DNA from: Trachythela sp. YZ-2020 | Taxonomy: Eukaryota; Cnidaria; Anthozoa; Malacalcyonacea; Clavulariidae | Length of the DNA stretch: 64,000 nucleotides | Assembly: GCA_016169945.1 (NCBI GenBank) | Contig: JADLSH010000220.1 | Coordinates: 3,521,001 to 3,585,000 of the forward strand | Direction: 5' to 3' | Part shown: positions 13,075-21,191 of the stretch, piece after piece | How positions within the stretch are numbered: position 1 is the first letter of the stretch | Layout of the letters: the number at the start of each line of letters is the position of its first letter | Translations under genes and position numbers: made by a program | Notes under the pieces: model-generated | Told to the model about the DNA's origin: nothing | What the model saw: only the letters and a program-made list of their open reading frames with translations | The model's database searches: none

Positions 13075-13503
13075 ATGGAAACAGACCCACAGATGAAAAT
13101 TAAAAGTGGATATTGCGAGTGCCCTTATTGCGAAGTTTGTGAGTTGGACCACGCAAAAGGAGATGAACATTTATGCAAAGAAATGTTTGATGAAGATAAC
13201 AGATGTTGTTGTGTTTGTGATGGAGAGAACCATTGTGATGGCGAGTGTACTTGTACAAATTGTGAAGATGTATGTAAGACTTGTCAATGTGAAGGTGCTA
13301 ATTATTGTGACGGAGAGTGTGACTGTGAGGCATGTTTATATTGTGGGATAATGGATGATATTTGTATGTATTGTAATAGTTGTACAAACCCAAATTGTAA
13401 TTGCGAATATTGTATACATCGCAACGAATGTAATAACTTGTGTAAGGACAAAAATTGTGTGTATAAGTGTTACGAACATGTTGTGGATGGTAAGTATAAG
13501 TAA
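13075..13503 (+). CDS. Cysteine-rich, probably zinc-binding protein
   Basis: A 142-residue acidic protein with 31 cysteines, mostly as C-x-C and C-x2-C pairs. There is an internal repeat of the form CDGECxCxxC (around residues 56-65 and 80-89). No catalytic motif. It is the first gene inside the left terminal repeat, transcribed inward, and its ATG follows ATTAATAA. The cysteine spacing suggests several zinc or other metal sites. I do not recognise the family. The mirror position at the right end (31451-31873) also carries a gene with N-terminal cysteine pairs. Confidence 0.85.
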   Translation: METDPQMKIKSGYCECPYCEVCELDHAKGDEHLCKEMFDEDNRCCCVCDGENHCDGECTCTNCEDVCKTCQCEGANYCDGECDCEACLYCGIMDDICMYCNSCTNPNCNCEYCIHRNECNNLCKDKNCVYKCYEHVVDGKYK

Positions 13504-13557
13504 GAAATTATAATTTTTACTTACTTCGTGTGAAAACAATAAACCCCGAATAAAATT

Positions 13558-13578
13558 GTTTTAAAAATATTTTAAAAC
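13558..13578 (+). terminator. 3' hairpin after the cysteine-rich gene
   Basis: GTTTTAAAA, 3-base loop, TTTTAAAAC. The same arm occurs in the hairpins at 17414 and 31408. Confidence 0.5.
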
Positions 13579-13594
13579 CAAATAAAATTAAACA

Positions 13595-13816
13595 ATGCCA
13601 AAATTTATGGGATATTATAAAAAAGAAGATCTTGCATGCAGTGCTTGCGGGTACACAGGTACACAAACAGGTATGAAATTACATCTTAAAATGAAACATA
13701 ATATTACTACACCAAAGAAAAAAACTGATGATTTTATTTCTTGCACCATTTGTAATGAGCGTTTTAGGACAGAAGCTGGGTTATTAACCCATGTGGAAAC
13801 TAAAAAACATTGGTAG
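13595..13816 (+). CDS. Two-finger C2H2 zinc-finger protein
   Basis: 73 residues with two C2H2 fingers: C-x2-C...H-x4-H at about residues 15-35 (GYTGTQTGMKLHLKMKH) and C-x2-C...H-x5-H at about 51-72. A lysine-rich linker joins them. Likely a small nucleic-acid-binding regulator. The start follows AAATAAAATTAAACA. A frameshifted paralogue sits at the mirror position at the other end of the element (31156-31375). Confidence 0.85.
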   Translation: MPKFMGYYKKEDLACSACGYTGTQTGMKLHLKMKHNITTPKKKTDDFISCTICNERFRTEAGLLTHVETKKHW

Positions 13817-13839
13817 GTCTAGAAAATTTCCAAACCAAA

Positions 13840-13876
13840 CATTTCGTTATATACAATTAAAAGGTATAACGAAATG
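13840..13876 (+). terminator. 3' hairpin after the zinc-finger gene
   Basis: 12-bp perfect stem CATTTCGTTATA / TATAACGAAATG with a 13-base loop, between the stop at 13816 and the next ATG at 13892. Confidence 0.6.
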
Positions 13877-13891
13877 ACACACTAAATAAAA

Positions 13892-14443
13892 ATGAACCCG
13901 GACCAAGTTAAAATATGTTTAAATATTATGGAAGATATGGTTTACACTAACAAATTTCTTAAACCCTCAAGTTTTATTACAAAGATTAAAAAAAGTACAG
14001 CTTGTACTTTTAGGTTTCGTCATATTCCATTAGAAAAACTATTAGCCATGTTACAAGCTATTTGTACCCACAAAGACCCTGTTGGTTTATTACATGGATT
14101 AAAAACCTTATGGGTTAGTCTATTACAAGAGGGTGTTATTGAAGATGCCAAAAGAAAAGGGGTTTGGGGTTGTGATATAAATATTAAAAATGTAAATAAA
14201 CCTATTTTTTATCGTATGGGTACTTCCGGTGCTAGATTTGTTAATAATGAAAACTGGGAAAAATATAGGTTTGGTTGTCCATATCAACAGCTTTATAATG
14301 GTGATGATAATGATGATGATGATACTAGATTTATAAGTTATTGGAGTAGTAAATTATCTGCTCCCAATTTAACATACAGGGATTGGAAACAAACGCTAGA
14401 AGATTTTAACGTTGACAAAAATGGCTGTCGAAAATACTATTAA
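13892..14443 (+). CDS. Polinton hypothetical protein, paralogue A
   Basis: 183 residues, no known domain recognised. It is clearly related to the protein at 14833-15336: both begin M[ND]P-x-Q-[VI]-x-x-CL, share an LLAM[LI]Q block, an HKD-x-[VI]GL-x-HGL block and a [GL]W-x-C-x-I stretch. Paralogue A carries an extra acidic loop (GDDNDDDDT near residue 132) and a C-terminal segment ending in a YRDW helix; paralogue B has an equivalent TAWRNYW. An alpha-helical fold is likely. The gene ends with TAAATAAA, where the stop codon overlaps an AATAAA. Function unknown. Confidence 0.85.
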   Translation: MNPDQVKICLNIMEDMVYTNKFLKPSSFITKIKKSTACTFRFRHIPLEKLLAMLQAICTHKDPVGLLHGLKTLWVSLLQEGVIEDAKRKGVWGCDINIKNVNKPIFYRMGTSGARFVNNENWEKYRFGCPYQQLYNGDDNDDDDTRFISYWSSKLSAPNLTYRDWKQTLEDFNVDKNGCRKYY

Positions 14444-14456
14444 ATAAAATAAAATA

Positions 14457-14531
14457 ATGTGGAAGAGTGTAAATGGAGAATGGATACTTACGAAATCCCC
14501 GCCTACAATTTTGGAAAAAATCGAACTTTAA
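14457..14531 (+). CDS. Possible 24-residue micro-ORF
   Basis: A short frame starting MWKSVNGEW and ending at a TAA. Its ATG follows AAATAAAATA, the same leader seen before most Polinton genes, and it fills the gap between two genes. Size makes it doubtful; no homologue recognised. Confidence 0.25.
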   Translation: MWKSVNGEWILTKSPPTILEKIEL

Positions 14532-14555
14532 CAGGTAGTATATATAATAAGTAAA

Positions 14556-14780
14556 ATGTCAAGAGATAATATTGGAATAACAAGAAAGGAGATAAAGAAA
14601 ATGTTTGTATCATCATTAACAAAAATAGTAAAGGAGGAAGAAACAGTAGCGAAAATGTTTGCAAGAACTCGTAGAAAAATAGCAAGGGAAAATCTTAAAT
14701 GTCCTACTTGTTATAAAGTTTTTACAAATATGTTTAAATTTAAAGACCACTGTGACACTAAACATCCATTTAAAAGATAG
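14556..14780 (+). CDS. Single C2H2 zinc-finger protein
   Basis: 74 residues. A basic, helical N-terminal half (many K and R, residues 9-48) leads to one C2H2 finger, CPTC...H-x4-H, at about residues 50-70. It is likely a small DNA- or RNA-binding protein. It is followed by a perfect hairpin at 14794-14819. Confidence 0.8.
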   Translation: MSRDNIGITRKEIKKMFVSSLTKIVKEEETVAKMFARTRRKIARENLKCPTCYKVFTNMFKFKDHCDTKHPFKR

Positions 14781-14793
14781 ACACACAATAATA

Positions 14794-14819
14794 ATTTGTA
14801 ACCTTTATAGGTTACAAAT
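14794..14819 (+). terminator. 3' hairpin
   Basis: 11-bp perfect stem ATTTGTAACCT / AGGTTACAAAT with a TTAT loop, just before the ATG at 14833. The arm recurs at 18302-18331. Confidence 0.6.
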
Positions 14820-14832
14820 ACAAATAAAACTT

Positions 14833-15336
14833 ATGGACCCAACACAGATTAACAAATGTTTATATATAATAGATGATATGGTAACCAAAACCAAAATTCT
14901 TAGTTGTCGTAACTTTATTGGACAGATTAAAAGAAATACAGATACTAAGTTTAAATTTCACCACAACATAGTAGAAAGATTATTAGCTATGATACAAGTT
15001 GTCACCGAACATAAAGACTCCATAGGATTAACACATGGACTAAGATCGTTATGGATTAACTTATTACACCAAGCATGTTTTGTGTACAAACCAAAAGGGT
15101 TATGGACTTGTATTATAAATCCTAACCAAAAACCCAAATTTTGTCTTAACAATAAAAAACATATCGAGGAGATTATTAATTATTTTGAAAAATATGGGCT
15201 AGGAGATCGTATCAAATATGTGAATTTATGTATGACAGGGGCTATTTTTAGTTGTTATTCCAGACAACTAACACCTAATACCACTTACACTGCGTGGAGA
15301 AACTATTGGAGAATATATGACTGGACCACACTATAA
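14833..15336 (+). CDS. Polinton hypothetical protein, paralogue B
   Basis: 167 residues from the ATG at 14833. The open frame extends upstream to 14752 but that part overlaps the previous gene and the terminator hairpin; the chosen start aligns with the start of paralogue A (13892-14443) and follows AAATAAAACTT. Shared blocks are as described for paralogue A. The pair arose by duplication and flanks a zinc-finger gene. Stop is TAAATAAATAAT, 9 bases before the next ATG. Function unknown. Confidence 0.85.
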   Translation: MDPTQINKCLYIIDDMVTKTKILSCRNFIGQIKRNTDTKFKFHHNIVERLLAMIQVVTEHKDSIGLTHGLRSLWINLLHQACFVYKPKGLWTCIINPNQKPKFCLNNKKHIEEIINYFEKYGLGDRIKYVNLCMTGAIFSCYSRQLTPNTTYTAWRNYWRIYDWTTL

Positions 15337-15345
15337 ATAAATAAT

Positions 15346-15888
15346 ATGGCATTAAGATTTGGATATTCGAATGATGAACCAAACTATATACACAACCTAA
15401 AGCCTCTTAGGGCAGAACCATTGTACTTTCTAACGACTAGTGATTTCCGGGCTTCATATGATGGATTGTCTAAAGATAGATGGCGCCATCCTGTTGACAG
15501 AATGAAAAACTATGGGCCAATGTACATCTGGTGTAACAATTTTTCGGAAAACTCGGGGATAGCTCTTAGAGCTCACCTCATGGACGACGACGCTGATATT
15601 ACAACACCAATGAGAATATTATATTCTTTATACTGTACAATGTCGGATGGTACAAAAATAACGAGGGATCTAAAAGAAATAAATTTAGCAACTAAACAGA
15701 TTCCGGGGACAAACTACTTCATATTAGATGAAAATTTTAGTATTCCAAAAGTTGTCCCGGAGTACAAAACCATGAAACTTATGACTGTAAAATTTAAACA
15801 ACTTTCTGATGAAACAGGGGGTAACGAGTCAACTCTCCATGTAACAACTTACACTATTGAGTCAAACAATCTTTTTAACCCTAAATAA
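15346..15888 (+). CDS. Polinton hypothetical protein with MALxFG N-terminus
   Basis: 180 residues, no domain recognised; the pattern of alternating hydrophobic residues suggests a beta-rich protein. Its start, MALRFGYSND, resembles MALAFGFTKD of the collagen-like protein that follows 4 bases downstream, which suggests that both share an N-terminal docking peptide. The adjacency points to a virion surface role, for example a fibre or vertex partner. Stop overlaps AATAAA in TAAATAAAATA. Confidence 0.8.
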   Translation: MALRFGYSNDEPNYIHNLKPLRAEPLYFLTTSDFRASYDGLSKDRWRHPVDRMKNYGPMYIWCNNFSENSGIALRAHLMDDDADITTPMRILYSLYCTMSDGTKITRDLKEINLATKQIPGTNYFILDENFSIPKVVPEYKTMKLMTVKFKQLSDETGGNESTLHVTTYTIESNNLFNPK

Positions 15889-15892
15889 AATA

Positions 15893-16804
15893 ATGGCATT
15901 AGCATTTGGTTTTACAAAAGATAACCGTTACACATCAATAGGTGGTCAACAAGGCCCGCAAGGATCGGCCGGTCCGCAAGGGCCTGACGGAATACAAGGT
16001 GAACAGGGTAATCCCGGCCCGAGAGGTCTTAAAGGTGTCAAAGGTGACAAAGGTGACAAAGGCGATACCGGTCAAAGAGGCCCAAATGGATTAATCGGAA
16101 ACACCGGCCCGGAAGGTCCCATAGGTCAAACTGGCACCGGTGTAAAAGGAGATCGCGGGAGTATCGGACCAAGAGGATATACCGGTATGGTTGGAGCACA
16201 AGGTGATAGAGGTAGTATGGGCGGTCAAGGTAATTCCGGAGCCACCGGTCAAAGAGGTGTAACCGGTGCAAAAGGCCTCAAAGGTAACAAAGGTGACAAA
16301 GGAGACACTGGATCCACCGGCCCGCAAGGCCCTTCTAATGTATTTTTGTTAAGTCATTTCCATAATATGGGTAAACATACATACAAAGCTGCAAAAAAAA
16401 ACTTATTTTGTACTAGAAATAACAACAAAATTCTCACGGCTATAATAACAACCCAAGGAGATTACATAGTTAAATACAAACTATCTTTGAAACCAACTAA
16501 ATTTGAATCTGGCAGCCCTGTTATTACAACAACCGATACTTGGTACTCGTCTGATGATGCTGACTATGCAGATCTTGAAACTTGTATCTATGTAGAAAAT
16601 ACCATTAAACCTTTTTTTAAAGTCGTGACACAGGGCGATACATATAAAACTTTTCCACAAGACATTTACATGGAAGGTATTATTACCATTGCAAAAGGAG
16701 CGACGGTTGAACTAAAATCTTACACAAATTTTTTTGGTGATGATTATAGTTATCTTGTTTACGATGTTTATGACCCAGTCATGGTTTTCACAAAGGTTGG
16801 TTAA
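15893..16804 (+). CDS. Collagen-like fibre protein
   Basis: 303 residues from the ATG at 15893; an upstream in-frame ATG at 15857 lies inside the previous gene and is not favoured. Residues 1-18 form the MALAFGF leader. Residues 19-146 are an almost unbroken Gly-X-Y collagen repeat rich in KGDKGD, PQGP and TGP triplets. Residues 147-303 form a beta-rich globular head with no recognised family, in the position of the C1q/TNF-like trimerising heads of short-chain collagens. By analogy with viral and phage collagen fibres this would be a trimeric virion fibre. It lies directly before the packaging ATPase, with ATGs spaced by a TAAATAAATG junction. An alternative is a captured host collagen fragment, but lack of introns and the shared leader argue for a bona fide element gene. 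Confidence 0.9.
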   Translation: MALAFGFTKDNRYTSIGGQQGPQGSAGPQGPDGIQGEQGNPGPRGLKGVKGDKGDKGDTGQRGPNGLIGNTGPEGPIGQTGTGVKGDRGSIGPRGYTGMVGAQGDRGSMGGQGNSGATGQRGVTGAKGLKGNKGDKGDTGSTGPQGPSNVFLLSHFHNMGKHTYKAAKKNLFCTRNNNKILTAIITTQGDYIVKYKLSLKPTKFESGSPVITTTDTWYSSDDADYADLETCIYVENTIKPFFKVVTQGDTYKTFPQDIYMEGIITIAKGATVELKSYTNFFGDDYSYLVYDVYDPVMVFTKVG

Positions 16805-16808
16805 ATAA

Positions 16809-17399
16809 ATGAAAACACCATTTAACATGCTTATAGTTGGTGCAACAGAATGTGGTAAAACATATTACCTATTAAACCTACTAACCAATGAGTATAACAA
16901 ACATTTTCAATACATATTTCTCATCTGCCCAACATTTGAGTACAACAAAACATACCAAGATTGGAAACACAAAGACTCTCCCGGTTTTTACACAATACAA
17001 TGCGAACAAGACGAAGTGGATACATTTTTAAAATACATCACCGATAACTTTAAAGGTACTAACTCCCTAATAATATTAGATGACTGTGCAAGTTCTAAAT
17101 CTGTTAAAACTAGAACATCTGAGCTTGTAAACTTAGCTTTCTCGGCTAGGCATTACAATCTAAGTACAATAGTAATTACTCAAAAATTAACAGCAATAAC
17201 ACCATCCTATCGTGAGAACATAGCCAAGTTAGTAGTTTTTGACTCGCCAAGTGCTCTTGCATGGAAAACAATATCAGATGAGTTCTTAGACATCTCAAAA
17301 CAAGAACAAGAAGCACTACGAAAAACTCTCAAAGAAAACAAATATGCAAGGTTAGAGATTAACTTAAGATTCCCACGCTCCCATAAAATAATATTTTAA
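16809..17399 (+). CDS. Packaging ATPase (A32-like, FtsK/HerA superfamily)
   Basis: 196 residues. Walker A GATECGKT at residues 11-18, Walker B LIILDD at 87-92, and a sensor-like ITQK at 123-126. The length and motif spacing fit the genome-packaging ATPase of Polintons, virophages and nucleocytoplasmic DNA viruses. It would drive DNA into preformed capsids. Its ATG sits 5 bases after the stop of the fibre gene (TAAATAAATG). A strong hairpin follows at 17414-17449. Confidence 0.93.
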   Translation: MKTPFNMLIVGATECGKTYYLLNLLTNEYNKHFQYIFLICPTFEYNKTYQDWKHKDSPGFYTIQCEQDEVDTFLKYITDNFKGTNSLIILDDCASSKSVKTRTSELVNLAFSARHYNLSTIVITQKLTAITPSYRENIAKLVVFDSPSALAWKTISDEFLDISKQEQEALRKTLKENKYARLEINLRFPRSHKIIF

Positions 17400-17413
17400 A
17401 CCCAAACAAAAAA

Positions 17414-17449
17414 TATTTTAAAACATACACAAAATTATGTTTTAAAATA
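17414..17449 (+). terminator. 3' hairpin after the ATPase gene
   Basis: 14-bp perfect stem TATTTTAAAACATA / TATGTTTTAAAATA with an 8-base loop. It is the longest stem of the set. Confidence 0.65.
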
Positions 17450-17476
17450 ACCTGAAATTATGTTTTACAATAATAA

Positions 17477-17977
17477 ATGGACACTACAGAAGAGACCGAA
17501 GCATTACGCAGTGAGTTAATAGATCTCGCTGAGAAAGGTTTTATTAACCAAACTAAGTCATATTTAAGAAACAAAAGAAGGGTAACACATTCTGTACTAA
17601 AAAATATAAAGAACGAGTACATTAAACATAAGGATGATCTTAACCGACAAAAGATGGCAGTTAAATTTGTACTACTTGCAGTATCCATTTCTGATAACTT
17701 TTGTGGAGATTACTTTACAATTAGGGACAAGGGGAAATTTATAGAAAAAATATTGGAGGATGAGAACATAATGTTTGTTATTAAGGATCTTCTCCCAAGT
17801 TTCACACCAGATGATTATTATAGTAAATATTTATTTGCGATGTCTGGGTTGGGTATATTATGTTACAACCACATTAACATAACGGAACATAAACAAAGTG
17901 AAGAAGACTTAGGTGGGTCAAGCGAAACGAGCGAAGCGAAACCAAGCGAAGACCTTCCATCTGAGAACCAAGAATAA
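17477..17977 (+). CDS. Polinton hypothetical protein, helical
   Basis: 166 residues, no family recognised. The N-terminal 130 residues look alpha-helical and charged; a hydrophobic MSGLGILCYN stretch lies near residue 122, and the tail from about residue 136 is acidic and low complexity (E, S, P). The tail is encoded by an AGCGAA-rich repeat tract (17918-17950) related to a motif in the terminal repeats. The ATG follows ACAATAATAA. It is the last plus-strand gene before a convergent minus-strand block. Confidence 0.8.
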   Translation: MDTTEETEALRSELIDLAEKGFINQTKSYLRNKRRVTHSVLKNIKNEYIKHKDDLNRQKMAVKFVLLAVSISDNFCGDYFTIRDKGKFIEKILEDENIMFVIKDLLPSFTPDDYYSKYLFAMSGLGILCYNHINITEHKQSEEDLGGSSETSEAKPSEDLPSENQE

Positions 17978-18006
17978 GTTTGTGTGTGAGAGAGTGTGTG
18001 TGTGTG

Positions 18007-18043
18007 TTATATTATATACTACTTTAAAAAATATATAATATAA
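18007..18043. terminator. Shared hairpin between convergent genes
   Basis: 12-bp perfect stem TTATATTATATA / TATATAATATAA with a 13-base loop, between the plus-strand stop at 17977 and the minus-strand stop at 18068. Confidence 0.55.
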
Positions 18044-18067
18044 TTAAAATTAGCCCTATTTTAATCA

Positions 18068-18271
18068 TCATCCAGAAGAATAATAATTATCACCATAATC
18101 ATAATCAGATGGCGGTATATATTCACTTTCACTTTCTGAAAGGCTCATACTACTTTCACTTTCAATGTTTATACACATAATTTCATCCATTACTAAACTA
18201 GTTTTATTTTGTTCTTCTAATTTTTTAACTTTTTCTTTTAATATTTTGATGTCCTTTTTTAATTGTTCCAT
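18068..18271 (-). CDS. Small coiled-coil protein with acidic tail
   Basis: 67 residues from the ATG at 18271, chosen because it follows AATAATAAA and because the longer frame to 18433 would overlap the upstream gene and its terminator hairpin. Residues 1-22 are a lysine/leucine heptad coiled coil; the rest is acidic and serine- or tyrosine-rich (SLSESESEY, YDYGDNYY). Function unknown. Confidence 0.6.
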   Translation of the reverse strand: MEQLKKDIKILKEKVKKLEEQNKTSLVMDEIMCINIESESSMSLSESESEYIPPSDYDYGDNYYSSG

Positions 18272-18301
18272 TTTATTATTGTACCCTGACAAAATGCAAA
18301 A

Positions 18302-18331
18302 AAATTTGTAACCTATTAAGGCTACAAATTT
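18302..18331 (-). terminator. 3' hairpin after the 134-residue gene
   Basis: 12-bp stem AAATTTGTAACC / GGCTACAAATTT with one mismatch and a 6-base loop. The arm matches the hairpin at 14794-14819. Confidence 0.55.
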
Positions 18332-18395
18332 ACATTTAATATTTTTTTGTTTTTGATTTACATTTAATATTTTTAATTTGGGTAATTTAGATAGT

Positions 18396-18800
18396 CTAAT
18401 CTTCTGCAATACCTTCTGGTACAAACTCACCATCTTTGCTAAGTCTTTTTACTTTAAAGTTTAAATATCTTTCTCCACTCTCATATTTTTCGTACACAGA
18501 GTTACACTCAAAAATAATACTAACATACAATTTGCCAGCACCTAAAAGTTCTGTGTTTTGTTTTGCTGTTAAACCAGGTACAGATAAGTATAATGTGTTG
18601 CTGGAATAACCTTTAATAACATTTTTAGTTTTATATTTTTTTGACAAATTTGTAAGTTCTTGTACTATTTTTTTGTCTTCTATTACAAGTGGCACATTAT
18701 AACCACCATTTTTAAACTTAGACTTTTCAACTCCCCAGGTTAAACAACCTGTGAGTTCAAATACTTCGGGTGTTTCAAATTTTACTGTACTTCCGTTCAT
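18396..18800 (-). CDS. Polinton hypothetical protein, possible OB-fold
   Basis: 134 residues. Alternating strands with aromatic and lysine residues (FELTGCLTWGV, NGGYNVPLVI, LYVSIIFEC, RYLNFKVKRL) would suit a small beta-barrel of the single-stranded-DNA-binding type, but this is an inference from pattern only. It sits directly downstream of the 442-residue membrane-associated protein in the minus-strand operon-like block. Confidence 0.75.
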   Translation of the reverse strand: MNGSTVKFETPEVFELTGCLTWGVEKSKFKNGGYNVPLVIEDKKIVQELTNLSKKYKTKNVIKGYSSNTLYLSVPGLTAKQNTELLGAGKLYVSIIFECNSVYEKYESGERYLNFKVKRLSKDGEFVPEGIAED

Positions 18801-18837
18801 ACTACTTTATTAGGGTATAATTTTAATTTTTATAATT

Positions 18838-20166
18838 TTAATTCTTATAAGACTTAGTTTTAATTTCATTGTATGCAAAGTAACCTACCGCTATCGCAAG
18901 AATCCACATGTTGTCACCCAACCACGCTAGCCCTTTTGCGCCCATACTTAGAACAGTTGAGATTATTTTACCGATAGCACCAAATACAGGACCTAATGTT
19001 TTAAGCACTTTTGCAACTGCGCGTCCAAAAGCTGAGACACCGCGTGCGCCGGCTACGAGAGCTCCTCTTGCAGCGTTTACAATTCCTGTTATTAAGCCAG
19101 CGACACTTATACTTATGGCCGATGTTATACCCAAGTTCTTTTTAGCCCACTTTTTAAACTTCTCAAACTTTTTTAGAGGGTTGTTATCGGTTTCGCCTTG
19201 TAAAATTTTTATAACCTCGACAAGTTTAGGTCTTATTTTGTTTTCTAATTTTATGTTATCTTGTTCTAATTCTGCAGCCTTTGCAACAGTTTCATAAAAA
19301 GTTTTTAGGGTGGGGTTTTGTTCTGCTACACTTCGATCCCGCCAAGTTTTTGCCTCATCGCCCATGAACTTTATTTGCTTCTTGTAACTAATATTTTGTT
19401 TGCGAATGCCAGATTTTATAATTGCCTGTATTTCTCGATCCCATTCGGGTTTACCCCCATCGTTTAAATTTTCCATCTCAATGTTTTCGTGTTGTGATCT
19501 AATATCGTCATACACATCGTTAATGGTGCTATTTAATGTAGCCCTAGAATTATTAATTATACTGTCATTTAACTCTTTGTTACCCACAATACCAGCTTGG
19601 TTCTCAACTAGCCCAGCTGCGGTGTTAGCATGTTCGAGTGTGACTTCAATTAATTCTTTGTCATACAGTTTTTTAGCTCTTGTCATTTTTGCACTTTTAC
19701 TATCGCTGACCGAAATTTCATCATCAGCATTAATTTTATAAATTCCCAACTTATCTTCACCTACTCCATAATCTATACCTATAACACGACCCGCAGTATT
19801 TCTTCTTACTGATAATTTTGTGAGAAATATCTGTGTGTGTTGACCATCGTCCTCATCTAAATGTATATTAAAATATTTTAAAAATGCATTTTTTACCAAT
19901 GCAACCCTTACAATATTAGGGTTTCCTGTTACAATAGCTATGCTTTCATCCAAATTAGTAGTTTGAGGTCCAAGTGTATCCCCTTTTTGTTTGTTGGTTG
20001 AACCGTCAAGAGGATTATCAGTAGGGGTATTTGTGGTAGTTTCTTGATCATCATCAAGGTTAGTTTCTTGAACACCTTCATCAAGATCATCATCATCATC
20101 AGCATCCACATCGTGGGATGTCATTTTAGGCATTGGTATATCTTCTGGAATTTCTGGCATGTCCAT
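18838..20166 (-). CDS. Large virion-type protein with C-terminal hydrophobic region
   Basis: 442 residues. Residues 1-80 are acidic and low complexity (a DADDDDDLDE stretch, then T-, N- and D-rich). A globular and helical centre follows. From about residue 345 there is a Gly/Ala-rich amphipathic hydrophobic region (SAISISVAGLITG, AARGALVAGARG, ending with a WILAIAVGYFAY membrane segment at about 420-432). Such a tail suggests membrane binding or disruption, comparable in position to lytic or tail-anchored virion proteins, but no homology is claimed. The ATG overlaps the integrase stop in TAAATAAATG, so the two genes are tightly coupled. Confidence 0.85.
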   Translation of the reverse strand: MDMPEIPEDIPMPKMTSHDVDADDDDDLDEGVQETNLDDDQETTTNTPTDNPLDGSTNKQKGDTLGPQTTNLDESIAIVTGNPNIVRVALVKNAFLKYFNIHLDEDDGQHTQIFLTKLSVRRNTAGRVIGIDYGVGEDKLGIYKINADDEISVSDSKSAKMTRAKKLYDKELIEVTLEHANTAAGLVENQAGIVGNKELNDSIINNSRATLNSTINDVYDDIRSQHENIEMENLNDGGKPEWDREIQAIIKSGIRKQNISYKKQIKFMGDEAKTWRDRSVAEQNPTLKTFYETVAKAAELEQDNIKLENKIRPKLVEVIKILQGETDNNPLKKFEKFKKWAKKNLGITSAISISVAGLITGIVNAARGALVAGARGVSAFGRAVAKVLKTLGPVFGAIGKIISTVLSMGAKGLAWLGDNMWILAIAVGYFAYNEIKTKSYKN

Positions 20167-21180
20167 TTATTTAACATCTGTCACTTCGTCTGCCGCTTCT
20201 TTAACTTCGCTAAGTTCTCTTTCGTAAAACCTACCATGTATCTCTTCACCTGTTGCAATGTCTTGTATATCGTACATAACAGGATCCCCACGATATACTT
20301 TGGTAATTTTAAATATTTCCTCGGTAAAATTAATTGTGTAACCTTTTACAAACCTAGTACCTGTATGATATTTTTCAACCCTAACGGTATCACCTACTTT
20401 AAATCTAGGTTCCTTAAGTGCGTTAGTCTCGCCATACAAAGTTTCCCAAACTTTATTCTTGTTTTTCTGATCCACATCTGCGGGTTTCATTTTAATACTT
20501 CTGTGTATACTGTGGTTGTAATTAAATGTAACATCGTCCAGGATGTGTAACCACTTTTTTGTATTATGTTCTGTGAAATATTTCCACATCGTTGTTTTTA
20601 AAGTCCTATTTAATCTTTCCACAAGGGCTGCCTTTCTGTTAAAAAATGCCTTGCCGCCTTTTTTAATTAAAGTTGTGAAATGTTTTATCCCAAGTTTTGC
20701 AAGTAACGCGTTGACATTTTTGTTTTTAAACTCATTACCATCGTCATATTGTACAACATCTGGGTACTTACCAAACCGAGTTTTAAATTCTTCTAGTATT
20801 TTTTCCATTGCATGGGACACATCGAGACCACCTTTTGTTTTGGTGGCTTCTGTGAATGCATACCTGGATAATATTTCTATACTTGTTAAAATCCATCGAT
20901 GACCATCGTTACTGGGTTTACGACCTTCTGTCATATCAACCATATCTAATTGCAGTTGTTCTCCAAGATCACTAACGATAGTTTTACGATATACATGTTT
21001 GCCAATTTTTTGTTTCGTAGTTGTATAAGTTTTTTGTGTTAGCAACCAATCTTTGACTTGTTTACGGGTGACATCTAAGTCGTCTTCTCTTGCTTTTTGG
21101 TACAGCCTTTCGATACTTTGGTAACCTGTCCCAGGAGAATGGTACAAATTTCTGAGACCTTGTTCTATTTTAAAACTCAT
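20167..21180 (-). CDS. Polinton integrase (RVE/DDE)
   Basis: 337 residues. An N-terminal helical region (1-70) precedes an RNase-H-like catalytic core: first Asp in QLDMVD (D79), second in YDDGNEF (D146), Glu in ALVERLNRTLK (E188). The C-terminus has an SH3/chromo-like DNA-binding module (FKVGDTVRV at about 270; VMYDIQDI at about 310). It catalyses insertion of the element, making the 6-bp duplication. The second-Asp to Glu spacing is 41 residues, longer than the usual 35, because of a KKGGKAFFN insertion in the flexible loop. All catalytic residues are present. Confidence 0.95.
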   Translation of the reverse strand: MSFKIEQGLRNLYHSPGTGYQSIERLYQKAREDDLDVTRKQVKDWLLTQKTYTTTKQKIGKHVYRKTIVSDLGEQLQLDMVDMTEGRKPSNDGHRWILTSIEILSRYAFTEATKTKGGLDVSHAMEKILEEFKTRFGKYPDVVQYDDGNEFKNKNVNALLAKLGIKHFTTLIKKGGKAFFNRKAALVERLNRTLKTTMWKYFTEHNTKKWLHILDDVTFNYNHSIHRSIKMKPADVDQKNKNKVWETLYGETNALKEPRFKVGDTVRVEKYHTGTRFVKGYTINFTEEIFKITKVYRGDPVMYDIQDIATGEEIHGRFYERELSEVKEAADEVTDVK

Positions 21181-21191
21181 TTATTTCTGGG

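Noticed and set aside
16038..16327. Two minus-strand ORFs over the collagen repeat
   Set aside because: Antisense of a Gly-X-Y repeat keeps long frames open by composition; no gene features.
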